Assembly: GCA_035286465.1 (NCBI GenBank)
Contig: DATEDF010000022.1
Span: forward strand, 62,001 to 126,000
DNA length: 64,000 bases
Origin: Fen-1231 sp035286465
Lineage (GTDB): Bacteria; Gemmatimonadota; Gemmatimonadetes; Gemmatimonadales; Gemmatimonadaceae
Direction: 5' to 3'
This document shows positions 1-7,903 of the stretch, one piece after another. The notes below the pieces were generated by a model. It searched no databases, was not told where the DNA came from, and was given only the letters and a program-made list of their open reading frames with translations. The position numbers and the translations under genes are program-made. How positions within the stretch are numbered: the first letter of the stretch is position 1; each line of letters begins with the position of its first letter.

Positions 1-1
1 G

Positions 2-58
2 TCATCTCGGGCGCTCCGGGTGGAGTATGAACTTCTACGCTACCAGCTTGGCGGTTAG
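2..58 (+). CDS. possible 3' end of a gene entering from the left
   Basis: One plus-strand frame is open from the window edge to a TAG at 56-58 and reads as a plausible, arginine- and leucine-rich C-terminus ending LLRYQLGG. The stop lies about ten bases before the repeat element that begins near 62, the same arrangement seen at other gene ends in this window. Only 18 codons are visible, so neither the coding status nor the function can be settled. Confidence 0.2.
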   Translation, partial: SSRALRVEYELLRYQLGG

Positions 59-61
59 CCG

Positions 62-166
62 CGCAAGGGCGAGTAGACGGTTCTCAGTTATCGGCTGTTC
101 GTGATCGGACGCGTGCCTCCGAAAACCGGAAACCGACGACCGACAACCGTCTACTCGCCGTTGTCG
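62..166. repeat. inverted-repeat element at the trmD 3' end
   Basis: The arms GGCGAGTAGACGGTT (68-82) and AACCGTCTACTCGCC (145-159) are perfect 15-base inverted repeats. Between them are short reworded units such as GGTTCTCAG, CGGAAACCGACGACCGAC and CGACAACCG, which pair imperfectly. The right end overlaps trmD: the TAG stop of trmD (151-153 on the minus strand) lies inside the conserved word GAGTAG. Related ends occur near 6845, 42141, 52198, 52278, 59398 and 59481. It may act as a bidirectional terminator or be a small non-autonomous mobile repeat. Confidence 0.75.
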
Positions 167-822
167 CTACCCCCGCGCTCCCGCGTGCGCCGCGCGCCTT
201 CGGCCTCGCGCCACCGCTCGATCTCCGCGTGATTCCCGGAGAGCAATACCTCCGGCACCGCGTGCCCCCGGTACTCCGGTGGCCGCGTGTAGCTCGGCGC
301 GCTGATGCCCCGCTCGTAGAACGAGTCGCCGCGCGCGCTGTCCAGATCGCTCATCGCCCCCGGCAGCAGTCGCACCGTGGCGTCAATCACCGCGAGCGCC
401 GCGGGCTCGCCGCCGGAGAGCACGAAATCGCCCAGGGAGAGTTCCTCGGTCGCGAGGTGATCGGCGACGCGCTGGTCAATGTCCTTGTAGTGCCCGCAGA
501 GGAGGGTGAGTTCGTCGAGCGCGGCGAACCGCTCGGCGTCCGCGTGCGTGAAGCGGCGCCCCCGCGGGCTGAGCAGCACGATGGGCGCCCGGGCGCCGAT
601 CGCCTCCACGGCCTCGAAGAAGGGCTCCGGCTTCATCACCATCCCCGCGCCGCCGCCGTAGGGCGCGTCATCCACCGTGCGGTGCCTGTCGTGCGTGTAG
701 TCACGCAGGTCCACGAGGCGATACGCCACGAGCCCCGCCGCGGCCGCGCGCGCGGGGATCGAGAGCGCGAGCGGCCCCTCGAAGAACTGCGGGAAGATGG
801 TGACGACGTTGACGCGCAGCAC
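151..822 (-). CDS. trmD: tRNA (guanine37-N1)-methyltransferase TrmD
   Basis: Uses S-adenosylmethionine to methylate N1 of G37 next to the anticodon, which prevents +1 frameshifting. The 223-residue protein starts MLRVNVVTIFP and carries DDAPYGGGAGMVM (51-63), CGHYKDID (109-116) and the knot motif LSGGEPAA (about 135-142), all typical of TrmD. The start is GTG at 822, five bases after the rimM stop; longer readings run into rimM. It is the last gene of ffh-rpsP-rimM-trmD. rplS, which often follows trmD, is not there. Its last residues (NGE and stop) are written by the repeat element at 62-166. Confidence 0.95.
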   Translation of the reverse strand: MLRVNVVTIFPQFFEGPLALSIPARAAAAGLVAYRLVDLRDYTHDRHRTVDDAPYGGGAGMVMKPEPFFEAVEAIGARAPIVLLSPRGRRFTHADAERFAALDELTLLCGHYKDIDQRVADHLATEELSLGDFVLSGGEPAALAVIDATVRLLPGAMSDLDSARGDSFYERGISAPSYTRPPEYRGHAVPEVLLSGNHAEIERWREAEGARRTRERGGSDNGE

Positions 823-827
823 GGGAA

Positions 828-1376
828 CTAGTCTAGCATCCCTTCGGGGAGCTCGACGGTGAGCTCGCGCGCCGCGCGGTCCACGCGCTTCACGAACGCC
901 TCGTTGAACGGGATGCCGCGCGTGCCGCGCGCGGTTTCGACCTCGAGGATGTAGCCCTGCGGCACGGCGTACCACCCGGCCACGCGGCCCAGCTCCGCGC
1001 CCTGCGAATCCACCACGCGCATCCCGCGGAGCTCGTGCAGGAACAGCTCGCCCTCCTCGAGCGGGGCGAGAGCGACGTCCGGCACGGCCAGCGCGCGATG
1101 GCGCCAGCGCTCGGCCTCCGCCCGGCCGCCGATTCCGTCGAAGGTGACGAGCAGGCCGTCGCGCACCGGGCGGCACGTCCGGACGGTGAGCGTGAGCGGA
1201 GCGCCGCCCGCGCGGTCACGCGCGACGGCGCCCTGGCGGGTCAGCGCGAGCAGACGGGCGCCCGGCGCGAAGAGGTCGCCCGGCGCATCGGTGAGCACCT
1301 CGACGACGACCTCGCCCTTCACGCCGTGCGCGCGGCGCACGCGGCCGACGACGCTGAACGACGAGGCGTCGGACAT
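828..1376 (-). CDS. rimM: 16S rRNA processing protein RimM
   Basis: Assembly factor for the head of the 30S subunit that binds ribosomal protein S19. The 182-residue protein has an N-terminal RimM beta-barrel (GRVRRAHGVKGEVVVEVLTD, about 11-30) followed by a PRC-barrel region with LFLHELRGMRVVDSQGAELG and a terminal acidic PEGMLD. Length is normal for the family. ATG at 1376 is 28 bases after the rpsP stop, in the conserved rpsP-rimM-trmD order. Confidence 0.93.
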   Translation of the reverse strand: MSDASSFSVVGRVRRAHGVKGEVVVEVLTDAPGDLFAPGARLLALTRQGAVARDRAGGAPLTLTVRTCRPVRDGLLVTFDGIGGRAEAERWRHRALAVPDVALAPLEEGELFLHELRGMRVVDSQGAELGRVAGWYAVPQGYILEVETARGTRGIPFNEAFVKRVDRAARELTVELPEGMLD

Positions 1377-1404
1377 CGCCCGTCGGCCGACCGCCGCCCG
1401 CGGC

Positions 1405-1710
1405 CTACTCCTTCACCGGCACGGCGCCGGCGGCCTTCTTCTGCGCGAGCCGCGCCTCGTGCCGCGCCTTGAGGACGCCCGAGCGACGGAGCAGCGATCG
1501 CACGGTGTCGGACGGCAGCGCGCCCTGGTCCATCCAGTAGTTCGCGCGCTCCACGCGGAGGTTGAGCGCCTGCGCACCGCTCCGGGGCGCGTACTGGCCG
1601 AGGACCTCGATGAACTTCCCGCCGCGCGGGGCGCGCGAGTCGGCGACGACGATGCGGTACGACGGGGCGCCCTTGCGCCCGGTGCGGCGAAGACGAATGC
1701 GAACGGCCAT
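1405..1710 (-). CDS. rpsP: 30S ribosomal protein S16
   Basis: Small-subunit ribosomal protein needed for 30S assembly. The 101-residue product begins MAVRIRLRRTGRKGAPSYRI, the hallmark S16 start, and contains FIEVLGQYAPRSG. The ATG at 1710 was chosen because a strong GGAGGAG ribosome-binding site lies about eight bases upstream; a longer frame begins at 1746 without family support. The C-terminal tail is alanine- and lysine-rich. It sits between ffh and rimM, all on the minus strand. Confidence 0.96.
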   Translation of the reverse strand: MAVRIRLRRTGRKGAPSYRIVVADSRAPRGGKFIEVLGQYAPRSGAQALNLRVERANYWMDQGALPSDTVRSLLRRSGVLKARHEARLAQKKAAGAVPVKE

Positions 1711-1796
1711 CTGCCACGCTCCTCCAGAACGGTGATCGTGCGGCAACCGGGCTCATCGCGACTCCGGCGATTCCGGAGCGCACCCGGGACCAACGA

Positions 1797-3128
1797 CTAT
1801 CGAAACCCTCCCAGCATCCCCGGCGGCATCCGGGCCCCACCCGCCGCCATCCGCTTCATCATCTTCTGCATCTCGCGGAACTGCTCCAGCAGCCGGTTCA
1901 CTTCGCTGACGGGCCGGCCGCTCCCCTTGGCGACGCGCGCGCGGCGCGAGCCGTTGAGCAGCTCGGGCTTCCGCCGCTCCGCGGGCGTCATCGAAAGCAC
2001 GATCGCCTCGACGTGCCGCATTCTCCGCGGATCCGCGTTCGCCTGCTTGAGCAGCTTGGCGTTCACGCCCGGGAGCATCTTGAGCACGCCCTCGAGCGGT
2101 CCCAGCTTCTGAATCTGCTTCATCGCCGCGAGGAAGTCGGCCAGGTCCATCCCCTCCCTGCGGACCTTCTTCTCGAGCTTCCGCGTGGCCTCCTCGTCGA
2201 AGGTCTGCTGCGCCTTCTCGACGAGCGAGACGATGTCGCCCTGCTGGAGGATGCGGCCCGCCATCCGCTCGGGATGGAACTCCTCGAGCGCCTCCGTCTT
2301 CTCGCCGGTGCCGACGTACTTGATCGGTTTCTTCGTGACGCCCCAGATCGAGAGCGCCGCGCCGCCGCGCGCGTCGCCGTCGAGCTTCGTGAGGATCACG
2401 CCGGTGAGGCCCAGGGCCGCGTCGAATCCCTGCGCGATCCTCACCGCGTCCTGGCCCGTCATCCCGTCGGCGACGAGCAGGATCTCGTCGGGCCGCACCG
2501 CGTCCTTCACGCGGCGCAGCTCGTCCATCATCTCCTGGTCAATCTGGAGGCGCCCCGCGGTGTCGAGAATGACCACCCGGTCGCGCTCTCGGCGCGCGAG
2601 GTCGAGCCCGGCGCGCGCGATCTGCACGACGTCCGCCGTCGCGCGGTCCGAGAACACGGGTACGCCGAGGTCGCGGCCGAGCGATTCGAGCTGATCAATG
2701 GCCGCGGGGCGGTAGACGTCGGCCGCCACCAGGCGCACCTGCCGGCCTTCACCCTGCAGCCGGCGCGCGAGCTTGGCCGCCGTCGTCGTCTTGCCGGACC
2801 CCTGGAGCCCCACCAGCATCACCACCGTGGGCGGCACGCTCGAAAGCTTGAGCCCCTCGCGTCGCTCGCCGAGCATCGCCGTCAGCTCGTCGTAGACGAG
2901 CTTCACGAGCTGCTGCGCGGGCGACACCGTGCGGAGCTGGGCGATGCCGACGGCCTTCGCCTCGACCCGCTCGAGGAACTCGCGGGTGAGCTGGAAGTTG
3001 ACGTCGGCCTCGAGGAGCACGGCGCGCACCTCGCGCAGCCCCTCCCTGATGTCGGCCTCCGACAGCGTGCCGCGCCCGCGCAGCTTCGCGAAGGCGGCGT
3101 CGAGTTTCTCGGCGAGTTCGTGGAACAT
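1797..3128 (-). CDS. ffh: signal recognition particle GTPase Ffh
   Basis: SRP54-type GTPase that binds SRP RNA and signal sequences and delivers ribosomes to FtsY at the membrane. The 443-residue protein has an N-terminal helical domain, the P-loop GLQGSGKTTTAAKLA (about 106-120), the DTAGRLQID and TKLDGDARGG GTPase motifs, and a methionine-rich M domain ending PPGMLGGFR. Length is normal. It heads the operon with rpsP, rimM and trmD and is divergent from lon. Confidence 0.96.
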   Translation of the reverse strand: MFHELAEKLDAAFAKLRGRGTLSEADIREGLREVRAVLLEADVNFQLTREFLERVEAKAVGIAQLRTVSPAQQLVKLVYDELTAMLGERREGLKLSSVPPTVVMLVGLQGSGKTTTAAKLARRLQGEGRQVRLVAADVYRPAAIDQLESLGRDLGVPVFSDRATADVVQIARAGLDLARRERDRVVILDTAGRLQIDQEMMDELRRVKDAVRPDEILLVADGMTGQDAVRIAQGFDAALGLTGVILTKLDGDARGGAALSIWGVTKKPIKYVGTGEKTEALEEFHPERMAGRILQQGDIVSLVEKAQQTFDEEATRKLEKKVRREGMDLADFLAAMKQIQKLGPLEGVLKMLPGVNAKLLKQANADPRRMRHVEAIVLSMTPAERRKPELLNGSRRARVAKGSGRPVSEVNRLLEQFREMQKMMKRMAAGGARMPPGMLGGFR

Positions 3129-3252
3129 GAGCCTCTAAACCTAGCCGGGCGAAGCGGAGAAAGCAGGGTGGAAGACTGAACTGCGGAATGCCGGATGCGG
3201 AGTCGAGAGTTCCGCATTTCCGAATTGCTTCTCGCGCCTTAGCTTCGCTCGT
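3129..3252. promoter_or_regulatory. ffh/lon divergent gap with an imperfect hairpin
   Basis: This 124-base gap must hold the promoters of both operons, but no clear -35/-10 pair stands out. It contains short reworded units (GCGGAATGCCGGATGCGGA at 3183-3201, TCCGCATTTCCGAATTGC at 3211-3228) that form a small hairpin with ATGCGGA pairing to TCCGCAT. The style resembles the inner parts of the gene-end repeats elsewhere in the window, but the GAGTAG word is absent. Confidence 0.35.
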
Positions 3253-5685
3253 GTGACCGCGCCCCCCGACGAGATCGCGCTCCCGCCCGAACTGCCGCTC
3301 CTGGCCCTTCGCAGCACCATCGTCTTTCCCCTCGGCAGCATCGCCGTGCAGATGGGCGCGCCCGAGAACCTCGCGCTGCTGCGCCAGCGCGAGGAGACGG
3401 GTCTCCTGGTCGCGCTCGCGGTCGCCGTCGGCGACGACGCGCAGGATCCCGCGCGCCTCGAGGGCAAGGTGGGCGTGCTGGCGCGCGTGAAGGACCGGAG
3501 TGCGCCGGGGCGCGACACGATTCAGGTCACCCTCGAGGGGCTCGCGCGCGTGCGGCTCGGTCCGCTCGCCCAGCGCGCACCCTTCCCCGTCGTCGCGGTG
3601 GAGGCCGTGCGCGAGGTCGCCCCGGACGGCGAGGTCGCGCGGGCCCTCATCCGGCGGATCGCCGACGCCGCCGAGGCGCTGGTCGAGCTGAACGAGCAGT
3701 CTGCCGCGGAGGTCCCCGGTCTCCTCCGGCGCGCCGCGAAGCACCCCTCGCGCTTCGCCGACCTCGCCGCGGCGCACGGCCACCTGCGCATCGCCGAAAA
3801 GGACGAGGTGCTCCAGCGGCTCGACGTCACCGAGCGCCTGGAGTTCCTCGCCGCCAGGTGGGAGAAGGAGGTCGTCCGCGCGCGGGTGCTCGAGGAGGTG
3901 CGGCAAACGACCGAGGTCAAGGTCGAGCAGCACCACCGCGAGTTCTACCTGCGCCAGCAACTGCAGGCGATCCGCTCGGAGCTCGGCGAGCGTGACCCGA
4001 CGGAGTCGGACGCCGAGGAGCTCCTGCGCCAGATCGAAGCCGCCCGGCTCCCCGAGAAGGTCGCGCAGGAGGCGCGCCGCGAGACGGAGCGGCTGCGCGC
4101 CCTCTCGCCGGCGTCGGGCGAGTACCAGGTCCTCCGGAACTACGTCGAGTGGGTGCTCGCGCTCCCGTGGAACGCGCGCTCGGGGGACGAGGAGATCGCG
4201 CTCGAAAAGGTCGAGCGCGCGCTCGACGCGCGGCACTACGGGCTCGAGGAGGCGAAGGAGCGCATCCTCGAGTACCTCTCGGTGCGGAAGCTCCTCAAGC
4301 ACTCGGCGCACGAGTCGCACGGCCCCATCCTCTGCTTCGTCGGCCCGCCGGGCACGGGGAAGACCTCGCTCGGCGAGGCGATCGCGCAGAGCATCGGCCG
4401 CGCGTTCTACCGGATCTCGGTGGGCGGCGTGCGCGACGAGGCGGAGATCCGCGGGCACCGGCGGACGTACGTCGGCTCGCTGCCGGGACTCATCCTCCAG
4501 GCGCTCCGGCGCGTGCAGGTCTCGGATCCCGTGCTGATGATCGACGAGATTGACAAGATGCAGGGCGGCGGCCCGAGCGGAGATCCGCTCGCCGCGATGC
4601 TTGAGGTGCTCGACCCGACGCAGAACGCGGCGTTCGTGGACCACTTCCTCAACCTGCCGTTCGACCTGCGGCCGGTGCTCTTCATCTGCACCGCGAACAA
4701 CCTCTACGACATCCCGGCGGCGCTCCGCGACCGGATGGAGATGATCCGCATCGCCGGCTACACGGTCGAGGAGAAGGTGGAGATCGCCTGGCGCTACCTG
4801 CTCCCGCGCCTCTTCGCGGAGCACGGGATCACGGATCACGATCTCCAGTTCACCGACGAGGCGCTGAGCACGATCTCGAGGGGCTACTCGCGCGAGGCGG
4901 GGCTCCGCGGCTTCGAGCGGAACCTCGCCGCGCTGATGCGCAAGCGCGCGCGCCGCAAGGCCGCCGGCGAGGACGGCGCCTGGATCGTGGACCCGGCCCG
5001 GATCGAGGAGGTGCTCGGCGCGCCGCGCTATCCCGTGGACGAAGCCGAGGTGGAGCCCGAAATCGGCACGGTCACGGGGCTCGCCTGGACCGCGAGCGGC
5101 GGTGAGCTGATGACGATCGAGGCACTCCGGATGCCGGGGACGGGCAAGCTCACGGTCACCGGGCAGCTGGGCGAGGTGATGCGCGAATCCGTGGACGCCG
5201 CGTGCTCGTACGTCCGGTCGCGGGCGCGAGTGCTCCGGATCGTGGACCCCGAGATGAGGGCGACGGACCTGCACATCCACTTCCCGGCGGGCTCGGTGCC
5301 CAAGGACGGCCCCAGCGCGGGCGTCGCGGTGACGCTCGCGATCGCGAGCGTGATGAGCCGGCGCCCCGTGCGCCGCGATGTCGCCGTCACGGGGGAGGTC
5401 ACGCTGCGGGGCCGCGTGCTCGAGATCGGAGGGATCAAGGAGAAAGTGCTGGCGGCGTACCGGTCGGGCCTCACCGAGGTGATGCTCCCCGCGGCCAACG
5501 AGAAGGACCTGCGCGAGGTCCCCGCCGCGGTGCGGGAGCGCGTGCGGATCCGGCTCGTGGAGACGATGGACGAGGTGTTGGCGGCGCTGCTGTTGCCGGC
5601 ACCGGAGGCGGGGCTGGCGGACGAACTGCCAGCGGACAGCCGTCAGCCGTCAGTCCTCAGTGATCAGCCGACGGCTGATGGCTGA
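3253..5685 (+). CDS. lon: ATP-dependent Lon protease
   Basis: Cytoplasmic AAA+ serine protease that degrades misfolded and regulatory proteins. The 810-residue protein has an N-terminal substrate-binding LON domain (about 13-205), a coiled middle region, Walker A GPPGTGKTS (about 363-371), a Walker B LMIDEID, and a C-terminal protease domain with the catalytic dyad Ser688 (PKDGPSAG) and Lys731 (GIKEKV). The start is GTG at 3253. About the last 18 residues, beginning PADSRQPSVLSDQ, are encoded by the inverted-repeat element at 5630-5705 and look like an acquired tail rather than family sequence. Confidence 0.95.
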   Translation: MTAPPDEIALPPELPLLALRSTIVFPLGSIAVQMGAPENLALLRQREETGLLVALAVAVGDDAQDPARLEGKVGVLARVKDRSAPGRDTIQVTLEGLARVRLGPLAQRAPFPVVAVEAVREVAPDGEVARALIRRIADAAEALVELNEQSAAEVPGLLRRAAKHPSRFADLAAAHGHLRIAEKDEVLQRLDVTERLEFLAARWEKEVVRARVLEEVRQTTEVKVEQHHREFYLRQQLQAIRSELGERDPTESDAEELLRQIEAARLPEKVAQEARRETERLRALSPASGEYQVLRNYVEWVLALPWNARSGDEEIALEKVERALDARHYGLEEAKERILEYLSVRKLLKHSAHESHGPILCFVGPPGTGKTSLGEAIAQSIGRAFYRISVGGVRDEAEIRGHRRTYVGSLPGLILQALRRVQVSDPVLMIDEIDKMQGGGPSGDPLAAMLEVLDPTQNAAFVDHFLNLPFDLRPVLFICTANNLYDIPAALRDRMEMIRIAGYTVEEKVEIAWRYLLPRLFAEHGITDHDLQFTDEALSTISRGYSREAGLRGFERNLAALMRKRARRKAAGEDGAWIVDPARIEEVLGAPRYPVDEAEVEPEIGTVTGLAWTASGGELMTIEALRMPGTGKLTVTGQLGEVMRESVDAACSYVRSRARVLRIVDPEMRATDLHIHFPAGSVPKDGPSAGVAVTLAIASVMSRRPVRRDVAVTGEVTLRGRVLEIGGIKEKVLAAYRSGLTEVMLPAANEKDLREVPAAVRERVRIRLVETMDEVLAALLLPAPEAGLADELPADSRQPSVLSDQPTADG

Positions 5686-5705
5686 GCGCTGACGGCTGAC
5701 CGCTG
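5630..5705. repeat. inverted-repeat element overlapping the lon 3' end
   Basis: The element opens with CAGCGGACAGCCGTCAGC and closes with its near complement ending GCTGACGGCTGACCGCTG. The two arms of roughly 31 bases pair with a few mismatches around a GATCAGCCGACGGCTG centre. It lacks the GAGTAG word but shares the AGCCGTCAGC word with the element at 42139. The lon stop (TGA, 5683-5685) lies inside it, and it ends nine bases before the next gene, leaving that gene without an evident ribosome-binding site. Confidence 0.7.
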
Positions 5706-5713
5706 CCGTACCG

Positions 5714-6835
5714 ATGATGGATCTCTCCGGTCTCTGGGTCCAGCTCGCCATCAACGTCCTCGTCGGCACCGTGGCCGGCGGGATCACAAACGCGGTGGCC
5801 GTGTGGATGCTGTTTCATCCGTACGAGCGGCGGTTCGGGCTCCACGGCGCGATCCCGAAGAACAAGGCGCGGCTCGCGAAGAGCATCGGCCGCACCGTCG
5901 GCGAGCGGCTCCTCACGGCCGCCGACATCGCCTCGGAGTTGCGCCGCGCGGGGCTCCGCGAGTCGCTGGACGCCAGGCTGGCCGAGTTCATCGCGGCGCT
6001 GCTCTCGCGCGAGTGGGGTTCGCTGCGCGCCATCCTGCCGGGCGCGGTCGGCACGGAGCTCGAGCACACGCTCGCGAGCCTCGGGCCGTCGCTGGCGGAG
6101 GGATACGTGCGCGAGGTCCACTCGCGCGAGTTCGAGGCACGCGTGCGCGCCTTCGTCGCGCGCGTCCGCGACGAGCTGGCGCCGCTCCCGATGAGCACGG
6201 TGCTCACGCCCGAGCGGCGCGCGGACCTCGCCTCGCAGGCGGCCACGCTCGCCACGGAGTTGATCGAGGACGCGCGCAAGGCGGAGGACCGCTCGGCGCG
6301 CGCCAGACTCGGCGACCTCCTGCTCCGGCTCGCCGGGACGGAGCGCACGCGGAACTTCGTGGAGCGCACCGTGGGCGAGGCGCTCGCGCGCACGGAGTCG
6401 CGCAGCTGGGGCGAAGTGCTCGCGCCGCTCGACGACGACGCGATCGTCGCGTGGCTGCTCGAGGCGGCGCGCTCCCCGCGGGCGGCGGAGCTGGCGATGA
6501 CCGCCGCCGGCGCCTCGCTGGCCACCGCGCTCGACAAGCCGATCGGGCGCCTCGGCCGCTGGCTTCCCGACGACGCGCCCGGGCGCCTCGCGGCCGCGGC
6601 AGGCCCGGCGCTCTGGGACTGGGTCGTCGCGCAGCTCCCGGGCGTGCTCGAGACGCTGGACGTCGAGGCGATGGTCGAGCGGAAGGTGCTCGGCTTCAGC
6701 ACGCGACGCATCGAGGAGCTGGTGCGGAACGTCACGCAGCGCGAGCTCGACGTGATCGTGCGGCTTGGCTATCTGCTGGGGGCGGTGATCGGGCTGGTGA
6801 CGTTCGCGGTGGGGGAGGTGCTCCGGCGGGTGTGA
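5714..6835 (+). CDS. DUF445 family membrane protein
   Basis: This 373-residue protein of unknown biochemical function belongs to the DUF445 family. It has a short N-terminal membrane segment (LAINVLVGTVAGGITNAVAVWMLF, about 8-31), the conserved HPYERRFGLHGAIPKNK stretch just after it, a long charged helical middle, and a second membrane segment near the C-terminus (LGYLLGAVIGLVTFAVGEVL). Two adjacent ATG codons (5714, 5717) are possible starts and neither has a clear ribosome-binding site, because the lon-end repeat abuts them. A transport or envelope role is only a guess. Confidence 0.8.
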   Translation: MMDLSGLWVQLAINVLVGTVAGGITNAVAVWMLFHPYERRFGLHGAIPKNKARLAKSIGRTVGERLLTAADIASELRRAGLRESLDARLAEFIAALLSREWGSLRAILPGAVGTELEHTLASLGPSLAEGYVREVHSREFEARVRAFVARVRDELAPLPMSTVLTPERRADLASQAATLATELIEDARKAEDRSARARLGDLLLRLAGTERTRNFVERTVGEALARTESRSWGEVLAPLDDDAIVAWLLEAARSPRAAELAMTAAGASLATALDKPIGRLGRWLPDDAPGRLAAAAGPALWDWVVAQLPGVLETLDVEAMVERKVLGFSTRRIEELVRNVTQRELDVIVRLGYLLGAVIGLVTFAVGEVLRRV

Positions 6836-6837
6836 AC

Positions 6838-7000
6838 TGCAACAGCGAGTAGACGGTAGACAGTGCACAGTTGACGGTGGACAGTTGACGCTGCGGTTGA
6901 CGCTACGACGGAGGGCCGGCTTCGCATGGCGAGGCCGACCCTCCGCACGATGAGAACAGTCAACTGTTCACTGTTGACTGTCTACCGTGAACTGTCTTGT
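6838..7000. repeat. composite inverted-repeat element between convergent genes
   Basis: The left end carries GCGAGTAGACGGTAGACAG (from 6845) and the right side has the complementary CTGTTGACTGTCTACCGTG. Inside are repeated words CAGTTGACGGTGGACAGTTGAC and a separate hairpin, GGAGGGCCGGCTTCGC (6910-6925) against GCGAGGCCGACCCTCC (6929-6944), which matches at 14 of 16 positions around an ATG loop. It fills the gap between the DUF445 gene and the DUF2135 gene and could terminate both. Confidence 0.7.
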
Positions 7001-7012
7001 CGTCCGTGTCGT

Positions 7013-7903
7013 TCAGTAGACGAACGTCGTGATGTTCCTCCCCGACCCCCTCCCGCCGCCGTCACCCGGTCCCGTGAAGAACCCGCTGAACACCTGCGGT
7101 GGCTTGCCCCTGGCGTTGACCGTCACGATGTAGTTCGTCCTCACCTCGCTGCAGTTCGACCAGTAATCCACGCGCACCACGTACTCGCCGCGCGGCGCGA
7201 TGAGCCCGCTCGCCCAGAAGATGTTCTCGGCCCTCGGGCCGTCGGTGCCGCAGCCGGCGTTCGAGTCGAGGTCGAGCTGGCCGCCGGTCGGCGACGTCTT
7301 CCCCGCCCAGTAGATCTCCGCGCCCGAGGGGTCGATCACGTGCAGGTCCACGTCGGCCTTCGAGTCCCACGTGATGTTGACCTGCACATCGCCGGTGCCG
7401 ACGGAGATCACCGCCACCTGGCTCTGCTGGAAGGCGCCGAAGGCGCTGCCGTTCGAGCCGCCGAGCCGCACGTCGAACACGTTCTTCGGGATCTCCTGGC
7501 TGAACACGATGAGCACCTGCACCGACGTGGTCGCCCCGGTCAGCGTGAGGTCCCAGTAGTCGTCCACGCCCGGCACGAGCACGGCGACGGTCGTGAACGG
7601 CGTCGCGGCCGACGCGGTCACCTGGACCGTGCCACCGAGCAGGACGAGGGCGGGAACGGGTGCGGTGACGATCGGGCCCGCGCCCGCCACCGGCGGCGTC
7701 CCCCTGCGGAGCACCGCGCGCGCGTCGCCGGCGACCGTCTCGACGGCCGAGATGTAGCGCGCGACGCTCGCCTCCTCCGTCTCCATCGGCTGCTTCCACT
7801 CGATGCAGCGGCTCCACGCCGCCAGCACCACGACGAGCGTCATCGCCGGCCGCCACAGGCGCCGGAGCTCGTTCCAGAGTTGTCGGATTCCGTGCGGCAT
7901 CAT
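7013..7903 (-). CDS. secreted or membrane-anchored protein with C-terminal DUF2135-like domain
   Basis: A 296-residue protein with an N-terminal hydrophobic segment (AMTLVVVLAAWSRC, about 20-33), a middle Ig-like stretch rich in Val and Thr, and a C-terminal domain resembling DUF2135/YfaP: ITWDSKADVDLHVIDPSGAE, a SNAGC motif, and GEYVVRVDYWSNC. No enzymatic motif is visible. The ATG at 7903 overlaps the TGA of the upstream peptidase gene by four bases, so the two are translationally coupled and probably work together outside the cytoplasm. Function unknown. Confidence 0.75.
   Translation of the reverse strand: MMPHGIRQLWNELRRLWRPAMTLVVVLAAWSRCIEWKQPMETEEASVARYISAVETVAGDARAVLRRGTPPVAGAGPIVTAPVPALVLLGGTVQVTASAATPFTTVAVLVPGVDDYWDLTLTGATTSVQVLIVFSQEIPKNVFDVRLGGSNGSAFGAFQQSQVAVISVGTGDVQVNITWDSKADVDLHVIDPSGAEIYWAGKTSPTGGQLDLDSNAGCGTDGPRAENIFWASGLIAPRGEYVVRVDYWSNCSEVRTNYIVTVNARGKPPQVFSGFFTGPGDGGGRGSGRNITTFVY

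Noticed and set aside
62..166. CRISPR array or tandem repeat locus from the repeated words
   Set aside because: The units are inverted, not direct, differ in length and lack uniform spacers; no cas genes are near.
2749..5280. Minus-strand 843-codon frame opposite lon
   Set aside because: Shadow of lon in a GC-rich sequence; composition is Arg/Leu/Glu/His-rich without any recognisable domain, and it includes a shifted copy of the ffh start.
6838..7000. Insertion sequence remnant with a transposase
   Set aside because: No open frame of meaningful length or transposase motif lies within any of the hairpin elements; they are too short to be autonomous.
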